Below, piece by piece: positions 12,282 through 24,965 of a DNA stretch of 64,000 nucleotides. This stretch comes from Cinnamomum chago (lineage: Eukaryota > Streptophyta > Magnoliopsida > Laurales > Lauraceae), in contig CP142457.1 in NCBI GenBank assembly GCA_038049695.1, positions 57,780,501 to 57,844,500 on the forward strand. The letters are read 5' to 3'. The position numbers and the translations under genes were made by a program. Below the pieces are notes generated by a model that had not been told where the DNA came from, did not search any database, and saw only the letters and a list, made by a program, of their open reading frames with translations. How positions within the stretch are numbered: the first letter of the stretch is position 1; every line of letters starts with the position of its first letter.

Positions 12282-12429
12282 ATTAGAAGACATCTAAGTG
12301 GGCCCCACGTCCAGCGAGCTGGACCCATAAATTCCATCCCTTTCAATTTCTGTCACCCTGCAGGCTAAAAATCAACGTATACTTAAAAAAGGAGAGCGTG
12401 AATACGCACAACATTTTTATACTCTCTGC

Positions 12430-12579
12430 CCTTTTTTTCTCGTCCTCCGTCAAGATGAGCTTGGAGGGAAACCCTCCCTCTCTTTCTCCCCAACTCGATG
12501 GACACGGCAAAATCGATTAAAACCCTAATTCCTACTACTCCAATCAGATGATGATCTTGTCATCCGCTCTCCGATTCAG
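12430..12579 (+). other. 5' UTR exon of the CBE1-like gene
   Basis: The pyrimidine-rich leader includes AAACCCTAATTCC, a common plant leader motif, and ends CCGATTCAG before the donor GTACCTC at 12580. The matching acceptor appears to be TTTTGAG just before 13179, leaving one leader base ahead of the ATG at 13180. The upstream boundary is a guess. Confidence 0.55.
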
Positions 12580-13179
12580 GTACCTCTTCCTCTTAGCTTG
12601 CCCTTGCATCTCTTTGCCATCATTTCTACTTCTTTCATAAGAAAGATCTAAAATCCTTGCAAGTGCTCAAATCACGTAGTATAATGTATAGAATCTCTCT
12701 CTAACTTACCTTTTTTTTCATTTTCTTTCTTCCTTGTGAGTTTTAGATGATTCTGTGGGAGGTAGTTCCTGTTGTTTGGCTGGCTTCCTCGGTATTGAAA
12801 TCCATCCGTCTGATGGCATCAATTGTAGATAGTTTTTTAATATAGAACCTAACAGATTGATATCAGATTATACTGTTCTGGGTTGTTTTCAAGATGGATT
12901 GTTATGGGATAGCAATAATTGATGAACTGTATAGTCAAAAGGGAAAGTTTAGAAATAGCAGGCTTGATTAGTTAGTCTAGACAACTACACTGAGGTTTCA
13001 GTTGGATGATGGGATTTTGAACAAGGACGGCTGAGATAAGTTTCGGTGTTTGATGTACAGTTTTCAAAGAATCTGCTTCTTGGGTCTGGCGTTGTGTTTG
13101 GCCCTGAGTTTTGTATATACTGACAAGTGCATTTTGATTAGACTTTTGTGCCATTTGTGATTTCTGGGGTGTTTTGAGG

Positions 13180-16100
13180 ATGGGTCTGGGAAGTGAAGGT
13201 CAAAAGGCTTCGGCACCAACGGTAGAGAGCAGAGTTGAATCTCAAAAGTATAACCACCTTCATTACATTGTCCATTTTGTGTTTTGATTTTTGTTAGATC
13301 TTTGCTGTTTCTATACTAACTAATTCTCTTCTCCTAATGGCATTCAGGCGGCCAAAGATTTCATATGGGAGAGATTTTCTTTTATCTGTTTGTGAGTTGG
13401 ATATCTGCAAAAGTTTGCCTGTTGGATTCGACACTTTAGCTCTAAGGTACCTTTTTAAAGCATGTTAATCTTGTCGATGTTTCCATCATTATCATGAAGC
13501 TAGTATCTTTTAGCTGTAATTTGTAAACAAAAATAAAATAAAATAGAACAGATGCTTTCCTGATTTGGTTTATGCCACTCTTTTCTTCTTTAACTTTAAG
13601 ATGCTCTGTATTAACTCGGGGGATGTTTGGAGCAGTGAACTTGTGGATGCTTCCCACAACGTACCTGAGCGGCAACGAATTTATGGAGATTTATCTTTAC
13701 ATAGGTATGGTTCAGCCCTGCAAAATAGAGTGGACAGTTCAAGTAACTACTCTCGAGGAAGTCATGTAAGGTGGGACACTCGTTCTTCTGGGTCAAATGA
13801 TAGGGACGGAGACTCGTCATCTGACTGGGATTCAGTTGCCCATGGTTTGCTGTTTGTTCTTCTTCTTCTTCTTATTATTATTATTATTGATGTTCTTGTT
13901 AAGCTACAATGCTTTCAGTCAGTGGTTCAGAGGGGTTGATGCAGATGGTACCCATATGGTTCTAGCTTTAATCTGAATTATGAATTTATGATTAAGATGA
14001 TTGCATGGTTGATGGAACTGAAACTCCATTGTTTGGGAATTCAATGCAGCGGCCACCATGAGTGTAGGAGTTGAGTGTATGCTATACAGTTTAGAGACAA
14101 GTTCAGGCCCCTTGACCTTTGGCATATCATTTATTTGTCTTGTTGTTGACCTATGAAATTTAAGTAAATAAATTGCTTGTGACCACATCTTTACATACGC
14201 CTGCATCCTTGTGGGCATAATATTTGGTACTTCTCCCATTGTCTTTCACTCACTGTACAGAGCCATACCTTATTATTGCTAGAAATAATGTATTTGCTAT
14301 TTTGCTTTATAATTAAGCATGCTTTAACAAATGTGCCATTCCATTAGCTACCCAAGTACATGAAACATAGTATATTTTAATGGATTATCCTTGATTCTTT
14401 GTATGAGGGGAAGATGGAGAAAACTGACCACATCTTGAGAATTGAATCCATACATTTTTCAATTGGCCTTCATGTTCAATTTTTTCACCTCATGTGAGGG
14501 TGAGTTAGAAATTGATTCTAATATAGGGAAAACCCCCTTGCCCTAATTATAACGGACCGTACTGGTCGAGCCCATATGGCCTATATGGGAATTCTCAGTG
14601 CTGATTTTTTTTTTCAGCTGTCATTTTCAGTATTGTTGGTATTATATGTTACTTTTCCTAGTTTTGGAACTGGGCTGTGTTCCGTCACCCCTGATTAAAT
14701 CCATTTGACTCTACAGATTCTGGCAAACATTATGGAAATCATTCTCGGCGTAACTGGCAACATCCAGAATGTGATGGGCTTCTGGGAAGTGGTTCTCTTC
14801 AAAGGCCATCTGGATATACAGGAGGTGCAACAGCACCGAGGGCTCGGGGAAATGACCATTATCAACTCAATAGGAGTAGTGAACCATATCATCCTCCTCG
14901 TTATTATAAGGTCTTTTTCTTTAATGTACACTTATAGGCTCAGCTTTCTTTCATACATGTAGCCGCTATTTTGATATGTCTCTTTTCATTGCCAGCTGCT
15001 GACTTTTGATCATTGGTGTATTATTTTTTGATATTTGTCAACAAAGTTTTGAGCCCATCTCACCTGTTTAAAACGTCACACACGTTATAGGAAAAGAAAA
15101 CACAGAAGTTGCCAAATTTTATCTCAAGGTCTGTGGCTGAAAATATAGTTATGTTCTTCCCAGGCACTCTCCCATACCGACTCCCGTGATGATGAAACAT
15201 TTGGTTCTGCAGAATGCTCAAGTGAGGATAGAGCAGAGGAGGAAAGAAAGAGAAGAGGTAATTGGTTCATGTTTATTACTACTGTCCAACCGGTATATAG
15301 GTCCATATATGTCAAGCCCAAAGACAGTTTTGTTAGAAATATCAAGCAAATATTTTATTTTTACTGTTTTTTTTTTGTTTGTTTACTTTTGTATAAACAA
15401 AGCTTCCACTTGCTGGCGTGACTGATATACCACTGTATAGGACACTATACCGGTCATAATGGTTTGCAATATGGTCAATATCAGCCTATACCACATATTA
15501 TCAGTGAACAGTAACTTATGCGCATGGTTTTGGAGGAGGGTTGAAACCTGTTCTGGTAATATTTTGGCTGTTAACCATGAATGTCTCTCAACGAGCTTGT
15601 CTAATCTGTGCCCATATTCTAAATGTTTCTTTAGCCTGTATAATTTTAAAATTTGCATTTGGTTGAAGTCCCGATTCTTTACAAAAACTGTTTTACCCTT
15701 TTTAATTTTTTTTCTCTTTTACTGATTAAATTGTTTATCAGCATCTTTTGAGCTGATGAGAAAAGGGCAACAAAAGGCATTGCAAGAGAAGCAGAAGCAT
15801 CCAGACAAGCATAAGGAACAACTGGACAGTGATATTGCCGTGCTGTTGGATAATTCTGAAGATGAGAAGAACCTTTGGAACAAAAGTGATGGCAGCTTAG
15901 AGGACCACAGCCATATGGAATCAGTTTCTCAGGGTGATGCTGTCAATTGTGATTTTCCTGCACAAGCTCCAGCATCCAGACCTTTTGTACCTCCTGGTTT
16001 TGCAAGTGCCACTTCGGAGAAAAATCATTGTCCTAAATCTTTGGTCCCCTCCCCTGCACTTGAGGTAGCTACTTCCTAGACCTTACAGGAGTTCTCATGT

Positions 16101-19100
16101 GTAGAAAACTTCTCCATAGAAACATAATTATTTTTTTCCTATTGACTTCCACATGGTTTAAAATATTTGCTGATGTTGCCGCTCACTCTTGGGCTGTCAT
16201 ATGGTAAATAGCAATTCAACATTGGTCTTAGTATCAACTATCTATATCGATTATTATAATTATTGTAACTATTATTGTTATTATCATGCTTCTTTTTGTT
16301 ATTGGAGAATTAAGGATATTAAACCAAAACTGGAGGTATACAGAGATGAACAGGATTGTACAATTGAACGTCCAACAAGATTATAGAGGTAGATATGTCA
16401 TATGTGATACATTAAGGAACAAAAGAACCAACATATGGAGCTTCCTTGCTATTCCTAGTGAATCAACTACCACATTTACTGCCCTAGGCACATGAGAGAT
16501 TTCCATTGGTATACTAATACCAGAAGACAGTGCTCATTTCACTGTAGATTTAGTATAATCTCAAAGGGGTCTTTTTTGCTTGGAGTATTAAAATGGGATT
16601 TACATATTTTAAATTTACATAACTGTCATCATGTGTAGGAATGCATGAAACTATAACATATTCTGGGAAAAAATGAACTCAAAAAGTGCTAAGATCTTTA
16701 TGAGATCAGGAAGAAGAAACGTCCCTATCTTTGTGATGTGCATGTAATCCCATATGTTCTAATGTAATGTAGTAGGGTTCTAGCTTAGGGATCAGTTCAC
16801 TGTGAACTCCCTTCAGGGGCATGCCAACCAATACTCTGTGGTGGATAGAGTGTGGACTGTGGTGTCTCATTGTCTCATTGTGGGTAAGGTTGGCTAGAAA
16901 TTATCCGCGCTTGAATTATTGATGGTTTAATCACAAGGAAAATATCATTCTGATGAGGTCAAAAATTGCATGTATGCCAATATCAGAGTGTGCCCATTAG
17001 AGCATTTGTAACAACAACCATGTGCAATGAGGTTATGGAGTTTTACAATAGGTCTGAAGGACTGAATTCATCAGACTGGATATCTGATTGGCTGATTACT
17101 AGTGGGTCTAGGTCAAATTAGGGCTACTAAGCAGGGAATTGGATGTTTCGGCAGTTGTTTAAGGGTAATCTAATGGACAGGTTTTTGAGGGACTGGATTT
17201 GGTCATTGTATCAAGGGTTTTTGAGGGCATTGATTTAATAACTAGTCTCTACCAATGTTTCATATCAGTTTGTGTCTCGTAAGTTTGATAGCTCAATAGT
17301 TTGCAGAGTTTTATATATTCTCTTTATCATTATAAAATGGACCATAATTTGACAAGAGCCTGCAGAAGAGTTAAAAGTTGCCGATTGTCGCAACCAGAAG
17401 GTTGCAGGTTTGAGTCATGCTAACAATAGAAAAAAGGACTACAATCCTTTTCTCTATCCGTAAAAGTAATTTTCTTTTGCTACATGATTTGTCAAACAAT
17501 TTAGCTTACAAAAGAACCTGAGTTTCTCCCATCAAAATTGATATTGTTAAGGTGCACTATCTAGTATCTAGTCCAAATGCTCTTTTTTTCTTATTGTGAC
17601 TCATGCCTAATGATCAGTTGAATGGTGTAAATCTTGTTTTTTTGCAGGTTGGGAATATTGGATTTGAAGATAATGCCCATTCTAAATCCAATCTCTATGG
17701 CAATGGTCAAGAGACTGAGAAGCAATCAGCTGCATCCCATGAGCAGAAATGCAAGAACAGATGTGCTGACGTTCCTTTCATGGGTGCAAATGAAAGGACT
17801 TTGATTCCATCAGCAGATGCTGAAGCTTCTAATTGTTTTTTAAGCTTTGGGAATCCATATTCTAAATCAACCAGCCTCCTGGAGGCCAGTGAAGGTTTAG
17901 TGGATAGTGAAGTTGCAAGCTCTGATATTGAGAAAGCGATGAGGTTTAAAGTTGGTGCAGTTGGTCAGGATCAATCTACATCAACATTGGAAGAGCTGTT
18001 TAACGATCCAATGGCTGTGAATGGTGTTTGCCCACCTAGTTTTATTGAGGTACCAGTGGTCCCATTAAAGTGGTGTATATCTTTACCTTATATAGGCCTA
18101 GTCTTTTTCCTTAAATGTGATTGATAAATTTTATCTTTTTATCTTCTTTTTTTTCTATCTATTGTTGCTATTTTTACTCAAGTTGCCTTTTATTTTGGAT
18201 CAATTCTTCTTCCTTCACTTGACATGTAGGTCATGTACCATTCAAAATAAATAAATACATGCTAACATGGTAATCCTGAGAGTGATTATCAACAATGGAA
18301 AATTACTTGATCCATATGTAATTTTACTACGAAATCTCAAAGTTTCAGTGTGCTGGTAATGCAATTCATGTTTTCTTTTTGGTCTTGACCAGTTTTAAGC
18401 TTCTGAAGTTTGTCTTGTAAGTTGCTGAAAACATGCATTGCTGATATCCTTTTAACATGCAGGTTTCAAGTTATTGCATATGAAGTGGGAAAAACATGTT
18501 GCTTGATAATCCTGATATATTTTACTTGATTTATTTTGAGTAATTTTCTTGAATATATTATAGGGTGGTAGAAAACCCTTGACTAAAATTTTTAGGCATT
18601 TTATTCAGGCCAAGTATTTCATCCAGTTGGGGATGTCCTTAAGGGCCTGTTTGTTTTACTTAAATTACATAGGAAGTCAAGCTCAAATGAGCTCCACAGA
18701 GGACTTTTAAAGAGATGAGGGGTGAGAAGGATATGAGATGCAGAGGGAAGGAAATAAGGTGGAGATGTAGATGATACCTTGACTTTCCTAGCTAATGAGT
18801 TACTAGGGCGATGGCTGGGTTTTCATTCATTCTCTTCATTTAGTTTCCATTAAAGAGGAGGTTATTTGATGGGAATTTTTGGATATTCTCCTTTGGTCTT
18901 CATTTCTAACCACTTATGGCATGAATTATCCCAAATCCTATGTATTTTAATGCAAACAAACAGCCCTAAGTGATATGGGCCATTCAATCAGGTGGGACTT
19001 ACTGGCAATGAGATGGAGATATCCTCCATCAGTTCCAGCCATCCAATTGGTGATTTTTTTTTTTTAAAGCTGAATATGGCCTGTTGCTTGTATATTGTTT

Positions 19101-22100
19101 ACGAACATCTGTTTGCATCCTATGTTGCTTATTAGTTTTGTATAGTGAGAAAGTTCCTTGTAGCATCATACATCTCTACACGGATGAAGCAGATCAGTGT
19201 TCTGATTGTTGAGAGGTTGAGCTTATTAAACAATTGGAAGGTTAAGCATTAAAATCACGAGGTTGCGGGTGTAATACCAGCTTACCTATTGAAGAAAAAG
19301 AGTCATTGAAAGCCAGGCTTCACCAATAAAGAGTGCTGGCCTGAATGAGGAGGTTTTGAATTGAGCCTTGTGTATTCCTTCGTAATAGTATCTGTGACTG
19401 CATCATCAATTCAATTCTTTGTATTCCCTCATAATAGTATCTATGACTGCATCATCAATTGCATCATCAATTCTTTGTATTCCCTCATAATAGTATCTGT
19501 GACTGCATCATCAATTCTTTCTATCAGGAGGATGTAAGTCTGGGACTTCAACATTATAATTGCCGTGTTCTCTTGGAATTCCTTATTCAGACATACATAG
19601 AGTTTTTTTTTTGTAATGAATTGCAAATGCATGAGAAACTGACACCCTTTAGTCATTCTGTTGCTCTGCAGCATATTGATGATAAATCTAATGAGGATGC
19701 ATGGAGTGCTCAACCCTGGCAAGCATCCAAGTTCGCTCATTGGTTTCTCGAAGAAGGTAAGGTTATTGATGTTCAATTCTGAATGCATGTTCAAACTTTG
19801 CAGTGCTTTAATGATGACATTGTATTTTTCTGCAACTGAAGAACGAAACTTCTGAAACTAAAGATTTCTGTTTCTGGTGTACTGCAGAAAAGAAACCGGT
19901 AGATGATATCTCATCTTCCAAAAACCGAGACTTACTGTCATTAATTGTCAGTAGTGATAAAGTTGGATCCCATGTGTCTACAGTTTCTGATGAGAAAGCC
20001 ATTGGGAACATGCCAAGATTCTTCCCTTCTGAGAACACTGAAGTTGCCCAGGAGTTTGTAACATCCTTTCCTGCAACCTCTACCACAGTTGGAAATACCA
20101 AACCATTTTATCACAATGAAAAACCAGATGTATGTTCAGAAGTTCTGACGTGTGAGGACCTTGAGCAGTCCATCTTGTCTGATGTTAAGGACAGTGGTTC
20201 TCATGTGCAGCACTCAACAAAGGGAGCCTGGAGTTTCATGGACGCGGAACTGGAGCCGCAAAAATCTTCTGTAAATGATCATGCATCCCAACATCTTCTT
20301 TCATTGTTACAAAAGGGAACAATCTCTAAGGGGTCAACAACATCAACCTCTAGTCCTCATATGATCTCCTCTGGTAAGCACAGTGTCCATGACAGTGTGA
20401 TTTGGGTAACTGAAAATGTTCAGAACACTGATAAAACACCAACTCTTGAAACACTGTTTGGAACTACCTTCATGAAGGAGCTCCACTCAGTGGAAGCTCC
20501 GGTCTCTGTGAATAGAGGTTCTACGAGTGGTGGTGCTTGCACTGCTGTGTCAGAGCCTCAGGGATTGCCATTTTCAATTGAGGGTGATGGTTTCTTTCAT
20601 TCTACTGTTAATGAACATGCATCCAACAAGTGTAACCTTAATCAAGTACCACAGCTGGATAAGATTCAAGGGCATTGGTCAACTTCCAATGATATTCGAT
20701 CCAGGAGCTCAAAGCGTGAAGCTGATGGTGGTTTTGGAAGCAGTGCCAATGGGGTACTGGATATTCAGCTGCCTGAAGAAGAAAGCTTGATTGCTGAGAG
20801 TGATCCCTTGCACCATGAAAAATCTCAATTCATGCCTATGAAAATCACCACTAGAACTGACAAGTTCATATCCTCAGAGCCACCAGCTGAGATTGTAGAG
20901 AAACTGGCAGCTCTGAATGCCATCCTCAAAAATGAAAGATTCATTACACCTGAACGGCCACCGGTTCTCCATGATCCTCAGGAGCAATCAGAGTCTGATG
21001 TCTTGCGTCAGCACTTGCGTATGCGATCTCCTCAGTTTCCAATTCCATATCAGATGAATAATGCAAAGCTTCCCTTCCACTCACTTGATCAACATGCTGC
21101 CAGGAATCCTCAGATCAGATTTATTGGCCCAGAAGATATTATTCATCATGACCCACAGATTGTTTTTCAGCCAAATGTCCATCACCCTTCACATGGTCTT
21201 GGTGGGCCTAGGTTTGATCCAGTCTATCATTCAGCATTGCAGAAGCACATGCCCGTGCCTGGGAATTTTCGGTCACCCAACATGCTTCATGGAATGCCAA
21301 GAGGGCCATTGCCTCATCCTCTCAACTACATGCCTGGTTACCTACCAGAAATGAACCCTATCAAAGGCTTCCCTTTGAATCACCAGCAAACTAATTACAG
21401 TGGCCTTGGAATGGGATTACCAGGTAAAGTCTGATGTTATAATCAATATCCTATTTTTGCTCTTATTCCTTTCAGGCCCATTTGGATCAATATGGCCCAA
21501 GCGCATGGAACTTGGTTTACATACAACTCCAGGGTAAAAGCATGTAGATGAGTGTAGCTCTGTATAAAAGGAGTTGTGTCATAATTTTGCATCCGTGCAT
21601 GTAAATGAAAAATAAAAAAACCTTGCAAGTTGCAGCTCATTGGGTTTAATACATTACACACTGGCATGCAGCTGTTGGATCAGATCAGAAATAGGAAGTT
21701 TGTAGGGGACTTGCTATGGGTTGCTGGGGAGCACTGAAACAGTCTTTAATGATCTTTTCCCCTACCATAGAAAAATAGAAAGGACAATAGGATGAAGGTT
21801 GGATGGAAAGATTGCAATCTAGGAGAGAATTAGTAGTTCAGTTTTTCTCTTTCCTTTCTTGGGATCGTGATAGTTGCAGGAAAGGAAAGTGCAAAAGTGG
21901 GATAGCAATTAATGGCTTTTCTTTTTCATGTATTATATAGATGAAGATGAGTCAGGTGCTGGCCTGGTTTTAAAATTGGTCGAGTTCGAATTGACTTGTA
22001 TGCAGCAGCTGCTGAGTCAAGGTCACCCCTCAAGACGCCTACTTGGTCGCGATCTATGGGTTTTGGCCTCTAAATGCACTTATTTTTTTCTCTCTATTGG

Positions 22101-23507
22101 AAAATATTGTGGGAGGCTCTTATAGATATTTTCCACCAAGATTTTAGAAGATCGAAACCGTTTCTTTGTTTTTCTTTTTAAGACCCAAGCATTTGAAGAT
22201 TGGTGGTACTGGTCATTCAACTGAATGAAATAGAAATGTGGATGCCCACATCAACTTAAATGCATTATTAATAAATGAAACACCACAAATCTTAAAGTTC
22301 TAGATTCATCGAATAATGTTTTATCTATTTTGTAGACTATCTTTTGATATTTTTTCATAATATTTTTGGGCTGAGGTTCAATCAGTCTGACTCAGTTGAG
22401 ACTCATGCAACTTGGCTGAATCAACTCGACTCAAGAACGATAAAGTTTCCTTTAAAGACCTTTGATGCTGGAGGATAAATGAGTGCTACTACCTGCACAC
22501 TGCAAATACCTCTCCACACACTGTATTTATAATAATAATAATAATAATAAAGTTCCTAAACTACCCCTATCCCTCTCCTTCTCTCTCCCTCTCCCTGCTC
22601 CGACCACCTCTGCCCGGCAGCCCCCGCCCGACGCGATCCCTCCCGCTCTCCTTCTTCCTCTCCCTATCTCTCGTTTCGTGGATGGTGGGGGTAGGGCCGG
22701 GGATGGCTGGGGGTGGGGATGAGAGCAGGTCGAAAAGAGAGGGAAGGGCTGGGGATGGGGATGGGGATGAGGGCGGGTGGGGTTTGCTGGAGCAGGAGAG
22801 GAATAAAGATGGGGATGAGGGCGGGTGGGGTTTGCCGGAGCAGGAGAGGAATAGAGAGGGAAGGGCTGGGGATGGGGATGAGGGCGGGTGGGGGCTGCCG
22901 GAGCAGGAGAGGAAGAGAGAGAGAAGGGCGGCGGCTGGCGGGGGAAATGGGGCTACGGGTGGGGGTTGCCGGAGCAGGGAGCGGAAGAGAGGGAGATGGG
23001 GTTGCGGGTGGGGGCTGCTAGAGCAGAAGAGGAAGAGAGGGAAGGGCGGCAACTTGCGGGGGAGATGGGCCGGCAGTTGGCGGGGTTGCCGGAGCAAAAG
23101 AGAGAGAAGGAGGGGGATAGGGGTAGTTTAGGAGGTTTTTTTTTTTTTATTTATAAATGCAGTGTGTGGAGGGGTATTTGCAGTGTGTAGATAGCCACTC
23201 TCAGGATAAATAAGGGTTTCCATTAAAAGAAGTGACAGATAAGGGTTTTTGCATTGTGCCAAAAGATTTTAGGGTCTCAGATTTCTGAACATGGAACAGT
23301 TTGCATTGCCTTATCAAGGGTCTTGAATTGTTTCTCATCGTGTTGCTAACAGGATCAGGTGGTGGTGGTGGCAGTTACCCAGAAGTGCTTGAGCGATTGG
23401 CTGCAATGCAATTGAGAGAAAATGAAAAGCAAACACCATCTGTTGCTGCTGGACATGGACTTGGGATCTATCACCCTGAGCTACAGATGACATTCAGGTA
23501 TAGATGA
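13180..23507 (+). CDS. CBE1: eIF4E-binding protein of the plant CBE1 / 4E-T-like family
   Basis: Resembles Arabidopsis At4g01290, a conserved plant protein that binds the cap-binding factor eIF4E. Coding exons: 13180-13247, 13348-13446, 13636-13844, 14717-14910, 15164-15257, 15742-16064, 17648-18049, 19672-19756, 19888-21423 and 23353-23507. All phases close, giving 1054 aa. Residues 29-35 (YGRDFLL) fit the YX4L-hydrophobic eIF4E-binding motif, followed by VCELDICKSLPVGFD. Later family landmarks are VPERQRIYG, DSGKHYGNHSRR, a charged EEERKRR segment, SKFAHWFLEE, PAEIVEKLAALNAIL, a Pro/His/Met-rich C-terminal third and the end HPELQMTFRYR. The protein is largely low-complexity. The exon 3 start was set at 13636 because that acceptor restores the family reading LSELVDASHNV; an open frame reads on upstream of it. 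Likely role is mRNA translation or decay control in the cytoplasm (inferred from the family). Confidence 0.88.
18643..18966. mobile_element. Tourist-like (PIF/Harbinger) MITE in intron 7 of the CBE1-like gene
   Basis: The ends read GGGCCTGTTTGTTTTACTT and, reverse-complemented from the right, GGGCTGTTTGTTTGCATT, with a shared ACATAGGA slightly further in. TAA flanks both sides (18640-18642, 18967-18969), the 3 bp duplication expected of PIF/Harbinger. Length is 324 bp with no coding capacity. A relative of nearly equal length is at 45480-45804. Confidence 0.85.
19371..19520. repeat. Three-copy tandem repeat in intron 7 of the CBE1-like gene
   Basis: The unit TGTATTCC(C/T)TC(A/G)TAATAGTATC followed by TGACTGCATCATCAATT occurs three times, starting at 19371, 19420 and 19476. 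The second copy carries an extra GCATCATCAATT. Variation in copy length indicates unequal exchange or slippage. Confidence 0.85.
22472..23211. mobile_element. MULE-type MITE with long inverted repeats in intron 9 of the CBE1-like gene
   Basis: The 9-mer AGGATAAAT at 22472-22480 and 23203-23211 bounds a 722 bp element (22481-23202). Its ends are long inverted repeats of about 100 bp: the left end has CACTGCAAATACC, CTCCACACACTG and CTAAACTACCCCTATCC in order, and the right end has the reverse complements in mirror order. Nine-base duplications with long terminal repeats are characteristic of Mutator-like elements. The interior is unusually GC-rich and made of repeated GATGAGGGCGGGTGGGG-like units. 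There is no transposase. It ends 150 bp before the last coding exon. Confidence 0.88.
22680..23110. repeat. G-rich minisatellite inside the MULE-type MITE
   Basis: About eight imperfect units of 40-60 bp carry GGGCGGGTGGGG, a CCGGAGCAGGAGAGGAA-type segment and GAGGGAAGGGC. The G-rich strand is the sense strand of the host gene. Long open frames on both strands here are by-products of the repeat composition: the minus frame is Pro/Ser-rich and the plus frames Gly/Arg/Glu-rich. They have no family motifs. Confidence 0.8.
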
Positions 23508-23815
23508 TGGTGGGGTTTTTTATAGTATGAGTGGAGCAATTTGTGGCTTGCGGGTGGGATTGGGCTTGGAGGATCTTCTTGCTGATGATGGTGTATAGTA
23601 TGTGGATTTGTTCATATGGCAGCTGGTTGACATTTCAGTCTGATCTTGAACAGTGTGTGCGCAGCTGGAGGCAAACTGATACTATAACTCTATATAAATA
23701 TTCTCACTTGTGCGGGCTTCCTTCCCCCTTGAGTGGGCTACCTTTCTATGTGTATGCGGGCTCTCTCTTGCCTCCCAGCCTACCAAAAAAAAAAAAACTC
23801 AATATAAATAAAACA
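23508..23815 (+). other. Probable 3' UTR of the CBE1-like gene
   Basis: Follows the TGA at 23505-23507. AATAAA at 23807-23812 could be the polyadenylation signal, though it follows an A-run that may itself derive from a retroposon. The exact end is not determined. Confidence 0.4.
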
Positions 23816-24854
23816 AGGAAAGAGTAAACAGATTTACAATCAGTTTTAGCTGTAGATTAGATATGGGAATGGAATCAGGTGCTGTATTTGAGTTAGACGT
23901 GGCTCCTCCAAGGTAGAGGGGGTTGTCCCAATGGTAGTTGGACGTTCCTACCTGCTGATTGTTTCAATTTACCGATAGAATAGTTGGGAATTCCAGCCAA
24001 AGGTTGACATTCAATAAGTCCTCAGATCATCAATCAGGACTGCCCAACTCTTATTTTTTTTCCAGGTCCATTCAATGGATACCACTGCAAAATCATATCT
24101 TTCACTAAACAGATAGTGTTAAAATATCTTGTAGAATCAAATTTCCTAGTTCACATGGGAATTCAAAAGTTGCTTTAGAATCCATATTCAGATCATCTCA
24201 AAAGCATTACTTGCATTTGTGTACAGATTTGGTTGGTCCTTGTTTGGAAGAAAAGAAATTTGCAAAACGGATAGTGAAAACCTCCTGATTAATGTTGAGT
24301 TGGATTTCGGGGTCAAATTTTGGATGAGGCTCGGTTGGTTTGGGAAATCTGCACCGACAAATGAGGTTGGTGTGCAATGCCCTTTTATCCATTAGAAATA
24401 CCAATACGCCCGGGTCTATATACCATGCAAAACTGCATTTGAGCCACCCATTATCGTGGAGAAATGAGCAAATTCTGACAGCAGGACGCACCCACTTCCA
24501 CCTTTTGTACCCACATTCTACTTCAGTATCAGTGATTTGACACAGTTGGATTGGTCATGACTAAAATATGTTGATGTGTTTTTAAACATGATGAATACTA
24601 TGATGTAATTTGCCACATTTCGAGTGAAATTCGACCAAGTTACTATGGTTGGACAGTATTGTATGAATAAGTTGGATAACCAGAGGTGGGCCCTGCACAT
24701 ATCAAACAACTCGTCAAGATGGTCCAGGACCTAATTGGTTTTAGCCATCGTCATCTTCTAAGCCCCATTTATCTGAACGTTCGAGCCGGTCATGGCTATT
24801 TTAGTGCAATCACCAGTCTCCAACGCAACAATTAAAATCATATAAACATGTTGA

Positions 24855-24965
24855 AATTTGGGGTGTTCGTGAATCTGGTTGGGCTGGGCTAAGGCATATC
24901 CAGGCCCATGACCAGCCCAAGACCAAAACGGCCCATAAATGCCAGGTCCATGACCACCCTTACTT
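24855..24965. repeat. GGCCC-rich hAT-like fragment between the CBE1-like and REVEILLE genes
   Basis: The left end is GGGGTGTTCGTGAATC and the right end reads AAGGGTGGTCATGGACC when reverse-complemented, with GGGCTGGGCT and GGCCCA motifs between. It resembles the mini-elements at 7.8 kb and 26.85 kb. The intergenic stretch from 23.8 to 25.6 kb shows nothing else I can support. Confidence 0.4.

Larger units (their letters stand above)
4342..12429. other. Intergenic region between BCH and the CBE1-like gene
   Basis: About 8 kb without a supportable gene. Small open frames here lack family motifs and splice-consistent extensions. The region holds two tRNA-derived SINEs, a duplicated block near 5.8 and 6.3 kb, two hAT-like mini-elements and long A or T tracts, for example at 10438-10465. 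The two flanking genes are divergently transcribed. Confidence 0.6.

Noticed and set aside
22567-23097. 176-codon minus-strand frame, Pro/Ser-rich
   Set aside because: Created by the G-rich minisatellite in the MULE-type MITE; frames on the other strand are equally open and composition is purely repetitive.
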